Assembly: GCA_902768985.1 (NCBI GenBank)
Contig: CACXNA010000001.1
Coordinates: 1-64,000, forward strand
Direction: 5' to 3'
DNA length: 64,000 bases
Origin: an uncultured Bacteroidia bacterium
Lineage (GTDB): Bacteria > Bacteroidota > Bacteroidia > Bacteroidales > UBA932
Shown: in pieces, positions 51,982 through 59,844 of the stretch
Layout of the letters: the number at the start of each line of letters is the position of its first letter
How positions within the stretch are numbered: position 1 is the stretch's first letter
Made by a program: the position numbers and the translations under genes
The notes under the pieces: model-generated
Told to the model about the DNA's origin: nothing
The model's input: only the letters and a program-made list of their open reading frames with translations
The model's database searches: none

Positions 51982-52659
51982 ATGGCTCAGAAAAATCTGA
52001 ATGACAAAGCAGCCCAGCGGCAGGAGAACATCGAGCAGACCGTCTCCGCCACCGAGCAGTTCTACAACGAAAACAAAAAGGCCATCTGGTGCGCCGTGGC
52101 TGTGGTCCTGGTGATCGGCCTCGGCATCCTCGCCTACAACAAGTTCATCTATCAGCCCAAGTGCGTGGAAGCGATGCAGCAGGCCTATCCTGCCGAGATG
52201 AGCTTCCAGGCCGGCGAGTACGAGCTTGCGCTCAACGGTGACGGCAACAACCTCGGTTTCGCCGACATCATCGCCGACTACGGCTCCAAGGCCGGCAAGG
52301 CCGTCTACCTCTACGCCGGCATCTGCGAGCTCCAGCTTGGCAACAACGAGGAGGCCCTCTCCTACCTGAAGAAGTACAACGGCAAGGAGCCCATCCTCGC
52401 CGCCCGCGCCAAGGCCTGCGAAGGCGACGCCTACGTGGCCCTCGGCGACTATGAGGCCGCCGTGCGCAGCTACAAGGCTGCCGTGAACGCCGCCGATAAC
52501 GTCTTCGCCGCCGGCTACCTCCTCAAGGAGGGTTCCGCCCTCGAGGCGCTGGACCGCAAGGCGGACGCCCTGGCCTGCTACAAGGCCATCGAGGACAAGT
52601 ATCCGCAGTCCCTCGAAGCTTACGATATCGCCAAACACATCGCCAGAGTCGCTGAATAA
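51982..52659 (+). CDS. membrane-anchored TPR protein (YfgM-like)
   Basis: 225 aa. N-terminal cytosolic tail, one transmembrane helix (about 36-55; IWCAVAVVLVIGLGILAY), then periplasmic TPR-like repeats ('AVYLYAGICELQLGNNEEALSYLKKYNG', 'GDAYVALGDYEAAVRSYKAAV'). The layout resembles YfgM, a periplasmic chaperone partner of SecYEG, but identity is too weak to name it. It precedes yebC by 2 bp. Confidence 0.78.
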   Translation: MAQKNLNDKAAQRQENIEQTVSATEQFYNENKKAIWCAVAVVLVIGLGILAYNKFIYQPKCVEAMQQAYPAEMSFQAGEYELALNGDGNNLGFADIIADYGSKAGKAVYLYAGICELQLGNNEEALSYLKKYNGKEPILAARAKACEGDAYVALGDYEAAVRSYKAAVNAADNVFAAGYLLKEGSALEALDRKADALACYKAIEDKYPQSLEAYDIAKHIARVAE

Positions 52660-52661
52660 TT

Positions 52662-53414
52662 ATGGGAAGAGCATTTGAATTCCGCAAGGAGCGCAAACTG
52701 AAGCGCTGGGGCCACATGGCCCGTACCTTCACCAAACTGGGCAAGGAAATCACCATCGCCGTCAAGCAGGGCGGTCCCGATGTGACCGGCAACCCGCGCC
52801 TTCGCGCCCTCATGGCCGAGGCCCGTTCCGAGCAGATGCCGAAGGAGAACATTGAGCGCGCCATCAAGAAGGCGACCGAGAGCAAGCAGGGCGACTTCAA
52901 GGAGATCATCTACGAAGGTTTCGGCCCGCACGGCATCGCCATCCTCGTGGAGGCTGCCACGGACAACAATACCCGCACCGTGGCCAACGTCCGCAGCTAC
53001 TTCAACAAGTGCGGCGGTTCGCTGGGTACGACCGGTTCCGTGAGCTTCATGTTCGACCGCAAGTGCACCTTCCGCGTCAAGGAGAAGGAGGGCGTCGATC
53101 TCGAGGAGCTCGAGCTCGAACTCATCGACTACGGCGTGGAGGAGCTCTTCCGCCAGGAAGAGGAGGACAAGGACGGCAACGTGACGCCGGTCATCGTGAT
53201 GTACGGCGACTACAGCGCCTACGGCCAGATCCAGAAATACATTGAAGAGAATGGTTACGAGCTCATCTCCGGTGGCTTCGAGCAGATCCCGAACGTGGAC
53301 CTCAAGGAAGTTACCGACGAGCAGCGCGCCACCCTCGACAAGCTCATCGGCATGCTCGAGGACGACGAGGACGTGACCAATGTCTATACGACGATGAAGC
53401 CCGCCGAAGAGTAA
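52662..53414 (+). CDS. yebC: YebC/PmpR-family protein
   Basis: 250 aa. N-terminal 'GRAFEFRKERKLKRWGHMARTFTKLGKEI', then 'MPKENIERAIKKAT', 'YEGFGPHGIAILVEAATDNNTRTVANVR', 'GSLGTTGSVSFMFDRK'. Family members bind DNA as regulators or act at the ribosome in relieving stalls at proline stretches. The C-terminus is acidic as usual. Confidence 0.93.
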   Translation: MGRAFEFRKERKLKRWGHMARTFTKLGKEITIAVKQGGPDVTGNPRLRALMAEARSEQMPKENIERAIKKATESKQGDFKEIIYEGFGPHGIAILVEAATDNNTRTVANVRSYFNKCGGSLGTTGSVSFMFDRKCTFRVKEKEGVDLEELELELIDYGVEELFRQEEEDKDGNVTPVIVMYGDYSAYGQIQKYIEENGYELISGGFEQIPNVDLKEVTDEQRATLDKLIGMLEDDEDVTNVYTTMKPAEE

Positions 53415-53451
53415 TTCGGGGCGTTCGTCGAAGAAATCAGGCAATTCGTCG

Positions 53452-53483
53452 AAAAACCGGACCGCACAAGGTTCGGTTTTTTT
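53452..53483 (+). terminator. terminator of yebC
   Basis: AAACCGGACC pairs with GGTTCGGTTT (one mismatch) around a 6-nt loop, followed by a T-run that runs into the next -7 box. Confidence 0.8.
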
Positions 53484-53490
53484 ATGTTTG
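53483..53490 (+). promoter_or_regulatory. -7 box of the DUF4412-like gene (TATGTTTG)
   Basis: Perfect TAnnTTTG 34 bp before the ATG at 53525. Confidence 0.6.
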
Positions 53491-53524
53491 CACCGTAAAA
53501 CGAAACAACCAAAAACATTTTACG

Positions 53525-54091
53525 ATGCATAAAAAACTGATTTCCCTGATGCTCCTGCTCGCAAGCGTGGCAGGTGTGGCTTCGGCCCAGAACCGCTACG
53601 GCATCAAGTCCGGCATTCTGACCCAGAAGTCCGAAATGGGTGAGACCACCATCTATTTCGACAACTACGGTGCCCTCGAGGCCCAGAAGATGAAGATGAA
53701 CTTCATGGGCAACGAGATGGAGATGTCCATCATCCGCAAGGACGGCAAGACCTACATGGTCAACGTGGCCGAGAAGCAGGTCCAGGAAATGCCCGCAGGC
53801 GGCATGATGGGCGGCAGCGACATCAACTTCCTCAATCTGACCGACGCGGTGAAGTCCGCCAACAAGATCAAGGAAGCCGGCAAGGAGACGATCCTTGGCA
53901 AGGAATGCACCAAGTACACGATGGAGGCCGAGCAGATGGGCATGGCCATGAGCCAGACCGTTTGGGTTTGGAACGGCATCACCCTGAAGTCCCTCACGGA
54001 CGGCGGTCAGTTCCAGTTCGGCAACGAGGCCGTGAAGTTCGAAGAGAACGCTACGATCCCCGCTTCCACCTTTGACATCCCGAAATTTTAA
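53525..54091 (+). CDS. secreted DUF4412-like protein
   Basis: 188 aa, signal peptide to ASAQ. The pattern 'RYGIKSGILTQKSEMGETTIYFDNYGALEAQKM', 'GKETILGKECTKYTME' and 'WVWNGITLKS' fits the DUF4412 family of exported Bacteroidota proteins. Fold is LolA-like at best guess; function unknown. Monocistronic. Confidence 0.75.
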   Translation: MHKKLISLMLLLASVAGVASAQNRYGIKSGILTQKSEMGETTIYFDNYGALEAQKMKMNFMGNEMEMSIIRKDGKTYMVNVAEKQVQEMPAGGMMGGSDINFLNLTDAVKSANKIKEAGKETILGKECTKYTMEAEQMGMAMSQTVWVWNGITLKSLTDGGQFQFGNEAVKFEENATIPASTFDIPKF

Positions 54092-54148
54092 TTAATAATA
54101 TTTGTAATAATAGGTAAAATTTAAGTTTAACTCTACGCTCCGAAAAGT

Positions 54149-54178
54149 TAGCGGGCATCCTTCACAGGGTGCCCGCTA
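54149..54178 (-). terminator. terminator of the ABC/GntR/GIN operon
   Basis: TAGCGGGCA...TGCCCGCTA stem with a U-rich tail (AACTTTT) on the minus strand. Confidence 0.7.
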
Positions 54179-54206
54179 GCCGTTGTAAGCATAGAATATT
54201 GTTTAA

Positions 54207-54941
54207 TTATTTAGGTCTCTTGACACTGCCGACGCCGCGCACCTTGGTGTCGATGTCGGTGCACTGGAGCTCGCGGGCGTCGATGTCGCCGGCGCCGCTG
54301 ATGCTCAGGTTGGCCTTGCCGCTGACGCGGCCGGACACGATCGCGTCGCCGGCGCCTGCGATGGCGACCTGCAGATCGTCGCAGTCGATGCCGCTGATGG
54401 TGGCGTCGCCCGCTCCGTTGACAATCAAGGCAGCTTTGCTGCTCTGCAGGCCGTTGATGTCGATGTCACCGGCGCCGTTCACGGTCGCGCGGAAGTCCAG
54501 GGCGGTGATGCCCTGCGGGGCGTTGAAGTCCACGGCGCCGTTGAAGACCACGTTCTCGAGCACAGGGCTGGAGATGTTGATCTTGACGTGCTTGAGGTTG
54601 CGGATACGGGAGGTGTTGGTCTTAATCTCGAGGGTGCCGTTCTGGTTGCGGACGGTCACGATGTCGAGGATGTTGTCCGGGGCGTAGATGGACACGGCGC
54701 AGTCGCCGGGCGTGTAGATCACGTCGCCGGGCAGGTTGCATTCCAGGGCGGAGAATTCTCCGGTCACATCGTTGCGGGTGATGTAGTTGTCGCTGGCGAT
54801 GATCCGCTCGCCCGAGCTTTCGCCGTTCATGGAGAAGTTGTTCTTGAGTTCTTCCTTCGCCTCTTCGCTCACGCTGATGAAGCGGCAGGAGGGGAGGGTG
54901 AGCAGCAGGGCTGCTCCGAGGATGTATGCTGATTTTTTCAT
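54207..54941 (-). CDS. GIN-domain (DUF2807) lipoprotein
   Basis: 244 aa, lipobox LPSC (Cys19). Right-handed beta-helix of GAGD-type turns: 'FNGAVDFN', 'VNGAGDIDI', 'VNGAGDATI', 'AGAGDAIV', 'SGAGDIDA'. GIN-domain proteins are cell-surface adhesin- or signalling-like proteins of Bacteroidota. Last gene of the operon with the ABC transporter and GntR regulator, 12 bp behind gntR. Confidence 0.88.
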   Translation of the reverse strand: MKKSAYILGAALLLTLPSCRFISVSEEAKEELKNNFSMNGESSGERIIASDNYITRNDVTGEFSALECNLPGDVIYTPGDCAVSIYAPDNILDIVTVRNQNGTLEIKTNTSRIRNLKHVKINISSPVLENVVFNGAVDFNAPQGITALDFRATVNGAGDIDINGLQSSKAALIVNGAGDATISGIDCDDLQVAIAGAGDAIVSGRVSGKANLSISGAGDIDARELQCTDIDTKVRGVGSVKRPK

Positions 54942-54953
54942 GGTTGTGCTGCG

Positions 54954-55292
54954 TTAGTCGATGAATTCTTTGAGGTTGATGCCGAGCAGGGTGGCGCGGC
55001 TGCGGAAGAGCGGGAGCTCCTCGTCGATGAACTTGCGGCGCTCCGTCTCGCGGATCACGTCGATGGCGTCGCCTGCGACGAAGAAGCCGATGCCGCGCTG
55101 GTTGAAGATGACCTTGCGGTCCGTGAGGATCTCGTAGGACCTGGCCACGGTGTTGGGGTTGACCCCGATCTCTGCACCCCATTCCCGGACCGAGGGGATG
55201 CGCCCGCCGGGTTTGAATTCCCCGGAGAGGATCCGCTCGCAGAGGTTGTCCGCGATCTGGATGTAGATGGGTTTGTTGCTGTCGAATTCCAT
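54954..55292 (-). CDS. GntR-family regulator (short, YtrA type)
   Basis: 112 aa from the ATG at 55292. N-terminal winged helix 'PIYIQIADNLCERILSGEFKPGGRIPSVREWGAEIGVNPNTVARSYEIL' and a short helical dimerisation tail. Sits between an ABC permease gene and the GIN gene. A palindromic operator-like site at 56931-56952 at the operon promoter is a likely target. Confidence 0.9.
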   Translation of the reverse strand: MEFDSNKPIYIQIADNLCERILSGEFKPGGRIPSVREWGAEIGVNPNTVARSYEILTDRKVIFNQRGIGFFVAGDAIDVIRETERRKFIDEELPLFRSRATLLGINLKEFID

Positions 55293-55296
55293 ATTT

Positions 55297-56097
55297 TTAA
55301 TGTTTAAGTGTGCGAAGCCGGTAGTAGATACCGCCCATGAGACCACCGATGACGACGATGAAGTAGATGTTCAGGAACCAGTTGAGTCCGGTCAACAACT
55401 GGACGGGGTCGACGTCGCTGTCGAAGACGTTGATGTAGGTCGGGCCGTATTGTCCGAAGAAGACCATGGAGAGGGTGGAGAGGACGGTGCTGAAGGCGAA
55501 GAGGCAGAGGATGGTCTTGCCGACCTTGCTCTTCTTGAAGCAGAGCGCGCCGAGGAAGAAGACCAGGATGCTTCCGACCCAATCCAGGAAGCAGATGGCT
55601 TCGAAGTTCAATTTGACGCCGTTATCCATCAAGCCGTCCTTGACGCCCTGGAGGAAATCCAGTTCGAGAACCCGGTCGCCGTAGGTGTTGGGGAAGATGA
55701 AGCTCAGCAGGGCGTCGCTGGCAAGCTGCAGACCGAGCAGGATGACGGGCAGCACGATGCAGGCGATCAGCATCATGGAGAGCCATTTCTCGAAGGTGGA
55801 GGCCGGAATCATCAGGAAGTTGGAGCCGGCCCGCTTCTCGGTGAGGTTGCCGTAGATCTTGGTGCCGGCGCCGATGACGACGACCAGGTATCCGGCGAAG
55901 AGAAGCAAGTATTTCGTAAACACGGGCATTTCAAGGAAACGCTGCTGGAAAATCAGGCTGAGGAGCTGGGCGAAGACGAAGCCGAGGATGGGCATCGTGC
56001 CGCAGAGGAGCAGGCTGATCGCGTAGGTGTTCTTCGCGTTGCGCAGGTCGTACAGGAAGTAATTCCCGAAACGCTTGAAGTCGAAAATGTTATTCAT
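55297..56097 (-). CDS. ABC transporter permease (ABC-2-like)
   Basis: 266 aa with six predicted transmembrane helices (for example PILGFVFAQLLSLIF, YLLLFAGYLVVVIGAG, MLIACIVLPVILLGLQLA). No permease signature beyond the topology, but it overlaps the ATPase gene by 8 bp and lies ahead of a YtrA-type regulator, a standard arrangement for small ABC exporters responding to envelope stress. Confidence 0.75.
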   Translation of the reverse strand: MNNIFDFKRFGNYFLYDLRNAKNTYAISLLLCGTMPILGFVFAQLLSLIFQQRFLEMPVFTKYLLLFAGYLVVVIGAGTKIYGNLTEKRAGSNFLMIPASTFEKWLSMMLIACIVLPVILLGLQLASDALLSFIFPNTYGDRVLELDFLQGVKDGLMDNGVKLNFEAICFLDWVGSILVFFLGALCFKKSKVGKTILCLFAFSTVLSTLSMVFFGQYGPTYINVFDSDVDPVQLLTGLNWFLNIYFIVVIGGLMGGIYYRLRTLKH

Positions 56098-56920
56098 GGT
56101 TGAAGAGGTTTTTGACGAGATCCTTGTGCATGTGGACGGTGTTGAATAGGGCTTCGATGTTCACTTTGCTGTCGGCCTTCTCCGTGTTGGGGAGGACCTG
56201 GATGAAGCCGCCGGGCAGCTGCTCGGAGTAGAGGGCTTCGGGGTGCAGGGTGGTGCCGTAGTCGAAGTAGAGTTTGTCGGCGATCTGCTCGATCGTGGCG
56301 TTCAGGAGGACGTCGCGGCGGTCCAGGATGATGATCGGGTCGATGATGTTCTCCAGGTCGCGCACCTGGTGGGTGGAGATCACGATGGTGGAGTCTTCGG
56401 CCGTGTACTTCATCAGGGCGGAGCGGAACTGCGCCTTGGACGGGATGTCCAGGCCGTTGGTCGGCTCGTCGAGATAGAGGAAGCGGGCGCCGCAGGCGAG
56501 GGCGAAGGCGATGTAGGTCTTCTTGAGCTGGCCGGCGGACATGGCGTTCATCTTCTGTGTCGGGTTGACCTCGAATTCGCCGAGGATCTTCTCGAAGGTG
56601 TCGAGGCGGAAGTTCGGCCAGAATTTGCCGCTGGCCTTGGCCCAGCAGATGGCCTTGTCGTTGATGGGGGCAACCTCGTCGGGGAGGTAATACTGATCCT
56701 GCAGGAGGGCGGGCTCGCGCTTCCAGGGGTCGCGGCCGTCCGTTTCGATGGTGCCGGTCTGCGTCTTCTTCAGGCCGCAGAGGAGGGTCAGGAGCGTCGT
56801 CTTGCCGACGCCGTTCTCACCGAGAAGACCATAGATCTTGCCCGGCTCCAGGTCCATGGAGATGTTCCGCAGGACCTCATTTTTTCCATAGCTGAATGCT
56901 AGATTGTTGATGTGTATCAT
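56090..56920 (-). CDS. ABC transporter ATP-binding protein
   Basis: 276 aa. Walker A GENGVGKTT, an ABC signature variant MSAGQLKK, Walker B RFLYLDEPTNGLD and the switch His in STHQVRD. The C-terminal 80 residues form an accessory domain. First gene of the operon. Confidence 0.93.
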   Translation of the reverse strand: MIHINNLAFSYGKNEVLRNISMDLEPGKIYGLLGENGVGKTTLLTLLCGLKKTQTGTIETDGRDPWKREPALLQDQYYLPDEVAPINDKAICWAKASGKFWPNFRLDTFEKILGEFEVNPTQKMNAMSAGQLKKTYIAFALACGARFLYLDEPTNGLDIPSKAQFRSALMKYTAEDSTIVISTHQVRDLENIIDPIIILDRRDVLLNATIEQIADKLYFDYGTTLHPEALYSEQLPGGFIQVLPNTEKADSKVNIEALFNTVHMHKDLVKNLFNHE

Positions 56921-56930
56921 TGCTTTTTCA

Positions 56931-56952
56931 GTGTATTAGTTCATTAGTACAC
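56931..56952 (-). promoter_or_regulatory. GntR operator-like site at the ABC operon start
   Basis: A 22-bp imperfect palindrome with GTGTA...TACAC ends and TAGT repeats, sitting at the expected transcription start just below the -7 box. The form fits YtrA-type GntR operators. Confidence 0.55.
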
Positions 56953-56955
56953 CGC

Positions 56956-56963
56956 AAAGGTAC
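56956..56963 (-). promoter_or_regulatory. -7 box of the ABC/GntR/GIN operon (TACCTTTG)
   Basis: Perfect minus-strand TAnnTTTG 36 bp before the ATG of the ATP-binding protein gene. Confidence 0.6.
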
Positions 56964-57055
56964 AACAAAAATTGAAACTTCCAAATCTTTTCAAAAAAAA
57001 ATTTTACCCTTTTTATCCACACCTATTATACGTGCACGCGCGAGCGGGTAGAACT

Positions 57056-57134
57056 GTCCTCAAAAAGGGCCGATTTTGAGGATAAGTGGCAGAAAAACCG
57101 GCTTCCGTCCTCATTTAAGCCTTATTTTGAGGAC
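57056..57134. repeat. two equal palindromes with TCCTCA/TGAGGA arms
   Basis: First: GTCCTCAAAA (57056-57065) and TTTTGAGGAT (57074-57083). Second: GTCCTCATTT (57107-57116) and TTTTGAGGAC (57125-57134). Arm length (10) and spacer (8) are equal and the centres are 51 bp apart. The stretch of 238 bp between the ABC operon and the GSCFA gene holds no gene. Confidence 0.75.
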
Positions 57135-57158
57135 GAGATGCGAGAAAAGTGCATCCTG

Positions 57159-58100
57159 TTATCGCGGGGGGCGGTGGGAGGCGGCGCGGGAGGCGCGCTC
57201 GGCGTCGTGGATGCGTTCGCGTTCGGCGGGGTCGGTGCAGGCGTCGAGGAAGCGCTCCCAGACGAGCTGGACGGCTGCGGGGGCGGGGTGGACGAGGTCG
57301 TCGGCGTAGAAGCGGTAGTCGCGGAGCTCGTCCATTAGGATCTCGTAGGCCGGGAAATAGCGCACACCGGGACGCTTTATGTCCGCCGACCGGGATTCCG
57401 GGGCAAGCCCGGATGGGAAGAGATTCCGGGTCAAGCCCGGAATGACTGTGAGGGGCCCGGAAAGGACCTGCTCTACTGCTAGATGCAACGTCGATTTCGA
57501 GATGGTGTTGGCGTGGGCGCCGGCGCCGAGGTGGCGGATGGGGGAGACGGTGAGCAGGAAGCGTTTCTCCGGATGGGCCTCGACGATGCTGCGGAGCAGC
57601 TCCGCGCAGGCCTCGACGGAGAGGAGTTCGTGCGCGAACTCCCGCGCGGGGCGCTTGAGGCAGTTGGCGACGACGGGCTGGCCGGGGCGCTCGAGGGCGC
57701 GCCAGACCCAGGCGGTGCCGAGCGTCAGGAGGACGACGCGGCAGTTGCGCCAGCGGGCGGCATCTTCCGATAAACGCGCATTCGCGTGCGCGAGGAATTC
57801 CTCCGGCGTCGGGCGGGCGAAGGCGGTGTGGTGCGAGAAACTGCAGACGAGCCCGGCGCCGGCGCCCATTTCCACGCAGTCCTCCTGCGTGAAGGGCTCG
57901 GCGCTGTCCAGCCGCGCGACGGCCGCCGCGAGGGAGGCCGGGTTGTAGAGGGTGCCGAAGGGATTGCGCAGCACGTCGAAACCGGCGGCCGCCAGGCGGG
58001 CCCCCATCTCATCGGCGAAGCAGCTGCCCAGCACGCAGACAGGGTCGGAATGCGCAATTGTGATAATTTTTTCGCAGTGGACTTCGGTAAACAGTTTCAT
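57159..58100 (-). CDS. GSCFA-domain protein
   Basis: 313 aa from the ATG at 58100. Begins with the diagnostic 'VCVLGSCFADEMGARL' (GSCFA), followed by 'NPFGTLYNPASLA', 'VVLLTLGTAWVW' and 'FLLTVSPIRHLGAGAHANTISKS'. The fold is SGNH-hydrolase-like (Ser in GSCF, His/Asp late in 'YFPAYEILMDELRDYRFYADDLVHP'). Substrate unknown. Two palindromic elements are inserted in frame around 57391-57446. Confidence 0.88.
   Translation of the reverse strand: MKLFTEVHCEKIITIAHSDPVCVLGSCFADEMGARLAAAGFDVLRNPFGTLYNPASLAAAVARLDSAEPFTQEDCVEMGAGAGLVCSFSHHTAFARPTPEEFLAHANARLSEDAARWRNCRVVLLTLGTAWVWRALERPGQPVVANCLKRPAREFAHELLSVEACAELLRSIVEAHPEKRFLLTVSPIRHLGAGAHANTISKSTLHLAVEQVLSGPLTVIPGLTRNLFPSGLAPESRSADIKRPGVRYFPAYEILMDELRDYRFYADDLVHPAPAAVQLVWERFLDACTDPAERERIHDAERASRAASHRPPR
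57391..57446 (-). repeat. in-frame palindromic elements inside the GSCFA gene
   Basis: Two tandem units: ATTCCGGGGCAAGCCCGGAT and ATTCCGGGTCAAGCCCGGAA followed by TGAC. On the coding strand they read VIPGLTRNLFPSGLAPESRS, an insertion in the middle of the GSCFA domain, without breaking the frame. Confidence 0.8.
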
Positions 58101-58108
58101 AATCGGGA

Positions 58109-58116
58109 CAAATTTA
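58109..58116 (-). promoter_or_regulatory. -7 box of the GSCFA gene (TAAATTTG)
   Basis: Perfect minus-strand TAnnTTTG only 8 bp before the ATG at 58100. It excludes the longer starts up to 58232. Confidence 0.6.
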
Positions 58117-58131
58117 GTAATTTCGCACATT

Positions 58132-59844
58132 ATGCGACACAAACTGATAGCCATTTTCTCTGTTGTACTGAGTCTTGCAACGGCCTGTGCCCCGAAAGAG
58201 CGCACCCTGCACATCGTTACGACCGGCGACATCCACGGATCCTGGTTCGACGAACCCTACGTCGAAGGCCAGGCGAAGAAGACGAGCCTGATGTCCGTCA
58301 GCGCCTGGGTCGACAGCCTGCGGCAGGCCGTGGGCAAGCAGAACGTCCTCCTGCTGGATGCCGGAGACTGCCTGCAGGGAGACAATGCTCCCTATTACTA
58401 TAATTACGTTGACACGGAGGGCGAGCACCTGTTCGTCCAGCTGGTGGATTATATGGGGTACGACGCCGTGGCCGTAGGCAACCATGACATCGAGACCGGG
58501 CATCCGGTCTATGACAAGGTCGACGAACAGCTGCGTGCGCACGGCATCCCGTTCCTGGCGGCCAACGCTGTCGGCGAGGACGGCCAGCCCTATTTCGCCC
58601 CTTATAAAGTCTTCCGCCGCGGCGGCCTCAAGGTGGCCGTGATCGGCTTCACGAATGCGAACATGAAGGCATGGCTGGACGAGAAGATATGGAGCGGAAT
58701 AGAATTCCAATCCCTGATCCCCTGCGCGCAGGAATGGGTGGACAAGGTCCGCGAAACGGAACACCCGGACGTGGTCGTGGTGCTGACACACTCCGGTACG
58801 GGCGAGGGGGATGGCTCCATCCTCGAATCGCAGGGACTCGACCTGCTGGAGAGCCTGCAAGGCGTGGACGTGCTCGTCTGCTCGCATGACCATGTCCCCT
58901 TCGTCAAGGAGAAGGACGGCACCTGGCTGATCGACGGCGGCGCCCGCGCGGGCAACGTCGGGCATGCTGTCATCACGGTCTCCAAGGCCGCCGGCAAGCA
59001 GGTTTGCGGCGAGACGGTCCGCATGGACAAGAATAAGGTGAACGAAGCGATGAAAGAGCAATTCCACCCGGCTTTCGAGGCCGTCAAGGCCTTTACCCTG
59101 CAGCCCGTGGGAGTGCTTTCGGTGGATCTTCATACGCGCGACGCATACAAAGGCATGTGCGACTATGCCGCGCTGATCCACATGGTCCAGCTGGAGGCGT
59201 CCGGCGCCCAGATTTCCTTCATGGCACCGCTGACGTTTGACGGTACGGTCACGGCCGGACAGGTGATCTACAACGACATGTTCACGATCTATCCGTTCGA
59301 GAACCAGTTGTACGTCCTGCGGATGAAAGGGTCGGAAATCAGGGACTATCTGGAGTATTCCTACGACAACTGGATCCAGACTCCCGGGGAACATGCCCTG
59401 AGAATCTCCGATGCGCCGGATCCCCGGACCGGGGCGCGGCGTTGGTCCTTCGTGGCCCGGACCTATAATTTCGATTCAGCGGCGGGATTGTTCTATACCG
59501 TGGATCTGACAAAGCCTGTCGGGAAGCGGGTGAAGATCACCTCGCTCGCGGACGGTACTCCGTTCAAGCTGGACGAATGGTACACCGTGGCCATGACATC
59601 GTACCGTGCCAGCGGCGGCGGGGATATTCTCTACAAGGGAGCGGGCCTGTCGAAGGAAGAGGTCGACGAACGGATCCAGGAGCGTCTTCCCGAGATCCGG
59701 GAGATGGTCTACCAGTACTTCAAACGGCATGGCACCGTGGGTCCAGAGGATTTCGGCAACCGCGCCGTGCTCGGTGCGTGGTATTTCGTGCCGGAGAAGC
59801 TCGTTACCCCGATGTTCGAGGAGGATCTTTCGCTTATCTTTTGA
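58132..59844 (+). CDS. 5'-nucleotidase/metallophosphatase lipoprotein (UshA-like)
   Basis: 570 aa from the ATG at 58132; lipobox LATAC (Cys19). Metallophosphatase blocks 'TTGDIHGSW', 'LLLDAGDCLQGD', 'AVGNHDIE', 'VVLTHSGTGEG' and 'CSHDH' are all present, then a 5'-nucleotidase C-terminal domain ('YPFENQLYVLRMKGSEIRDYLEYS', 'YTVAMTSYRASGGGD'). Likely periplasmic or surface nucleotide salvage. It converges with and overlaps ffh by 11 bp. Confidence 0.92.
   Translation: MRHKLIAIFSVVLSLATACAPKERTLHIVTTGDIHGSWFDEPYVEGQAKKTSLMSVSAWVDSLRQAVGKQNVLLLDAGDCLQGDNAPYYYNYVDTEGEHLFVQLVDYMGYDAVAVGNHDIETGHPVYDKVDEQLRAHGIPFLAANAVGEDGQPYFAPYKVFRRGGLKVAVIGFTNANMKAWLDEKIWSGIEFQSLIPCAQEWVDKVRETEHPDVVVVLTHSGTGEGDGSILESQGLDLLESLQGVDVLVCSHDHVPFVKEKDGTWLIDGGARAGNVGHAVITVSKAAGKQVCGETVRMDKNKVNEAMKEQFHPAFEAVKAFTLQPVGVLSVDLHTRDAYKGMCDYAALIHMVQLEASGAQISFMAPLTFDGTVTAGQVIYNDMFTIYPFENQLYVLRMKGSEIRDYLEYSYDNWIQTPGEHALRISDAPDPRTGARRWSFVARTYNFDSAAGLFYTVDLTKPVGKRVKITSLADGTPFKLDEWYTVAMTSYRASGGGDILYKGAGLSKEEVDERIQERLPEIREMVYQYFKRHGTVGPEDFGNRAVLGAWYFVPEKLVTPMFEEDLSLIF

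Noticed and set aside
53422..53451. Direct repeat TTCGTCGAA after yebC
   Set aside because: Two 9-mers only 21 bp apart without palindromic form or a third copy; likely chance or part of the terminator region.
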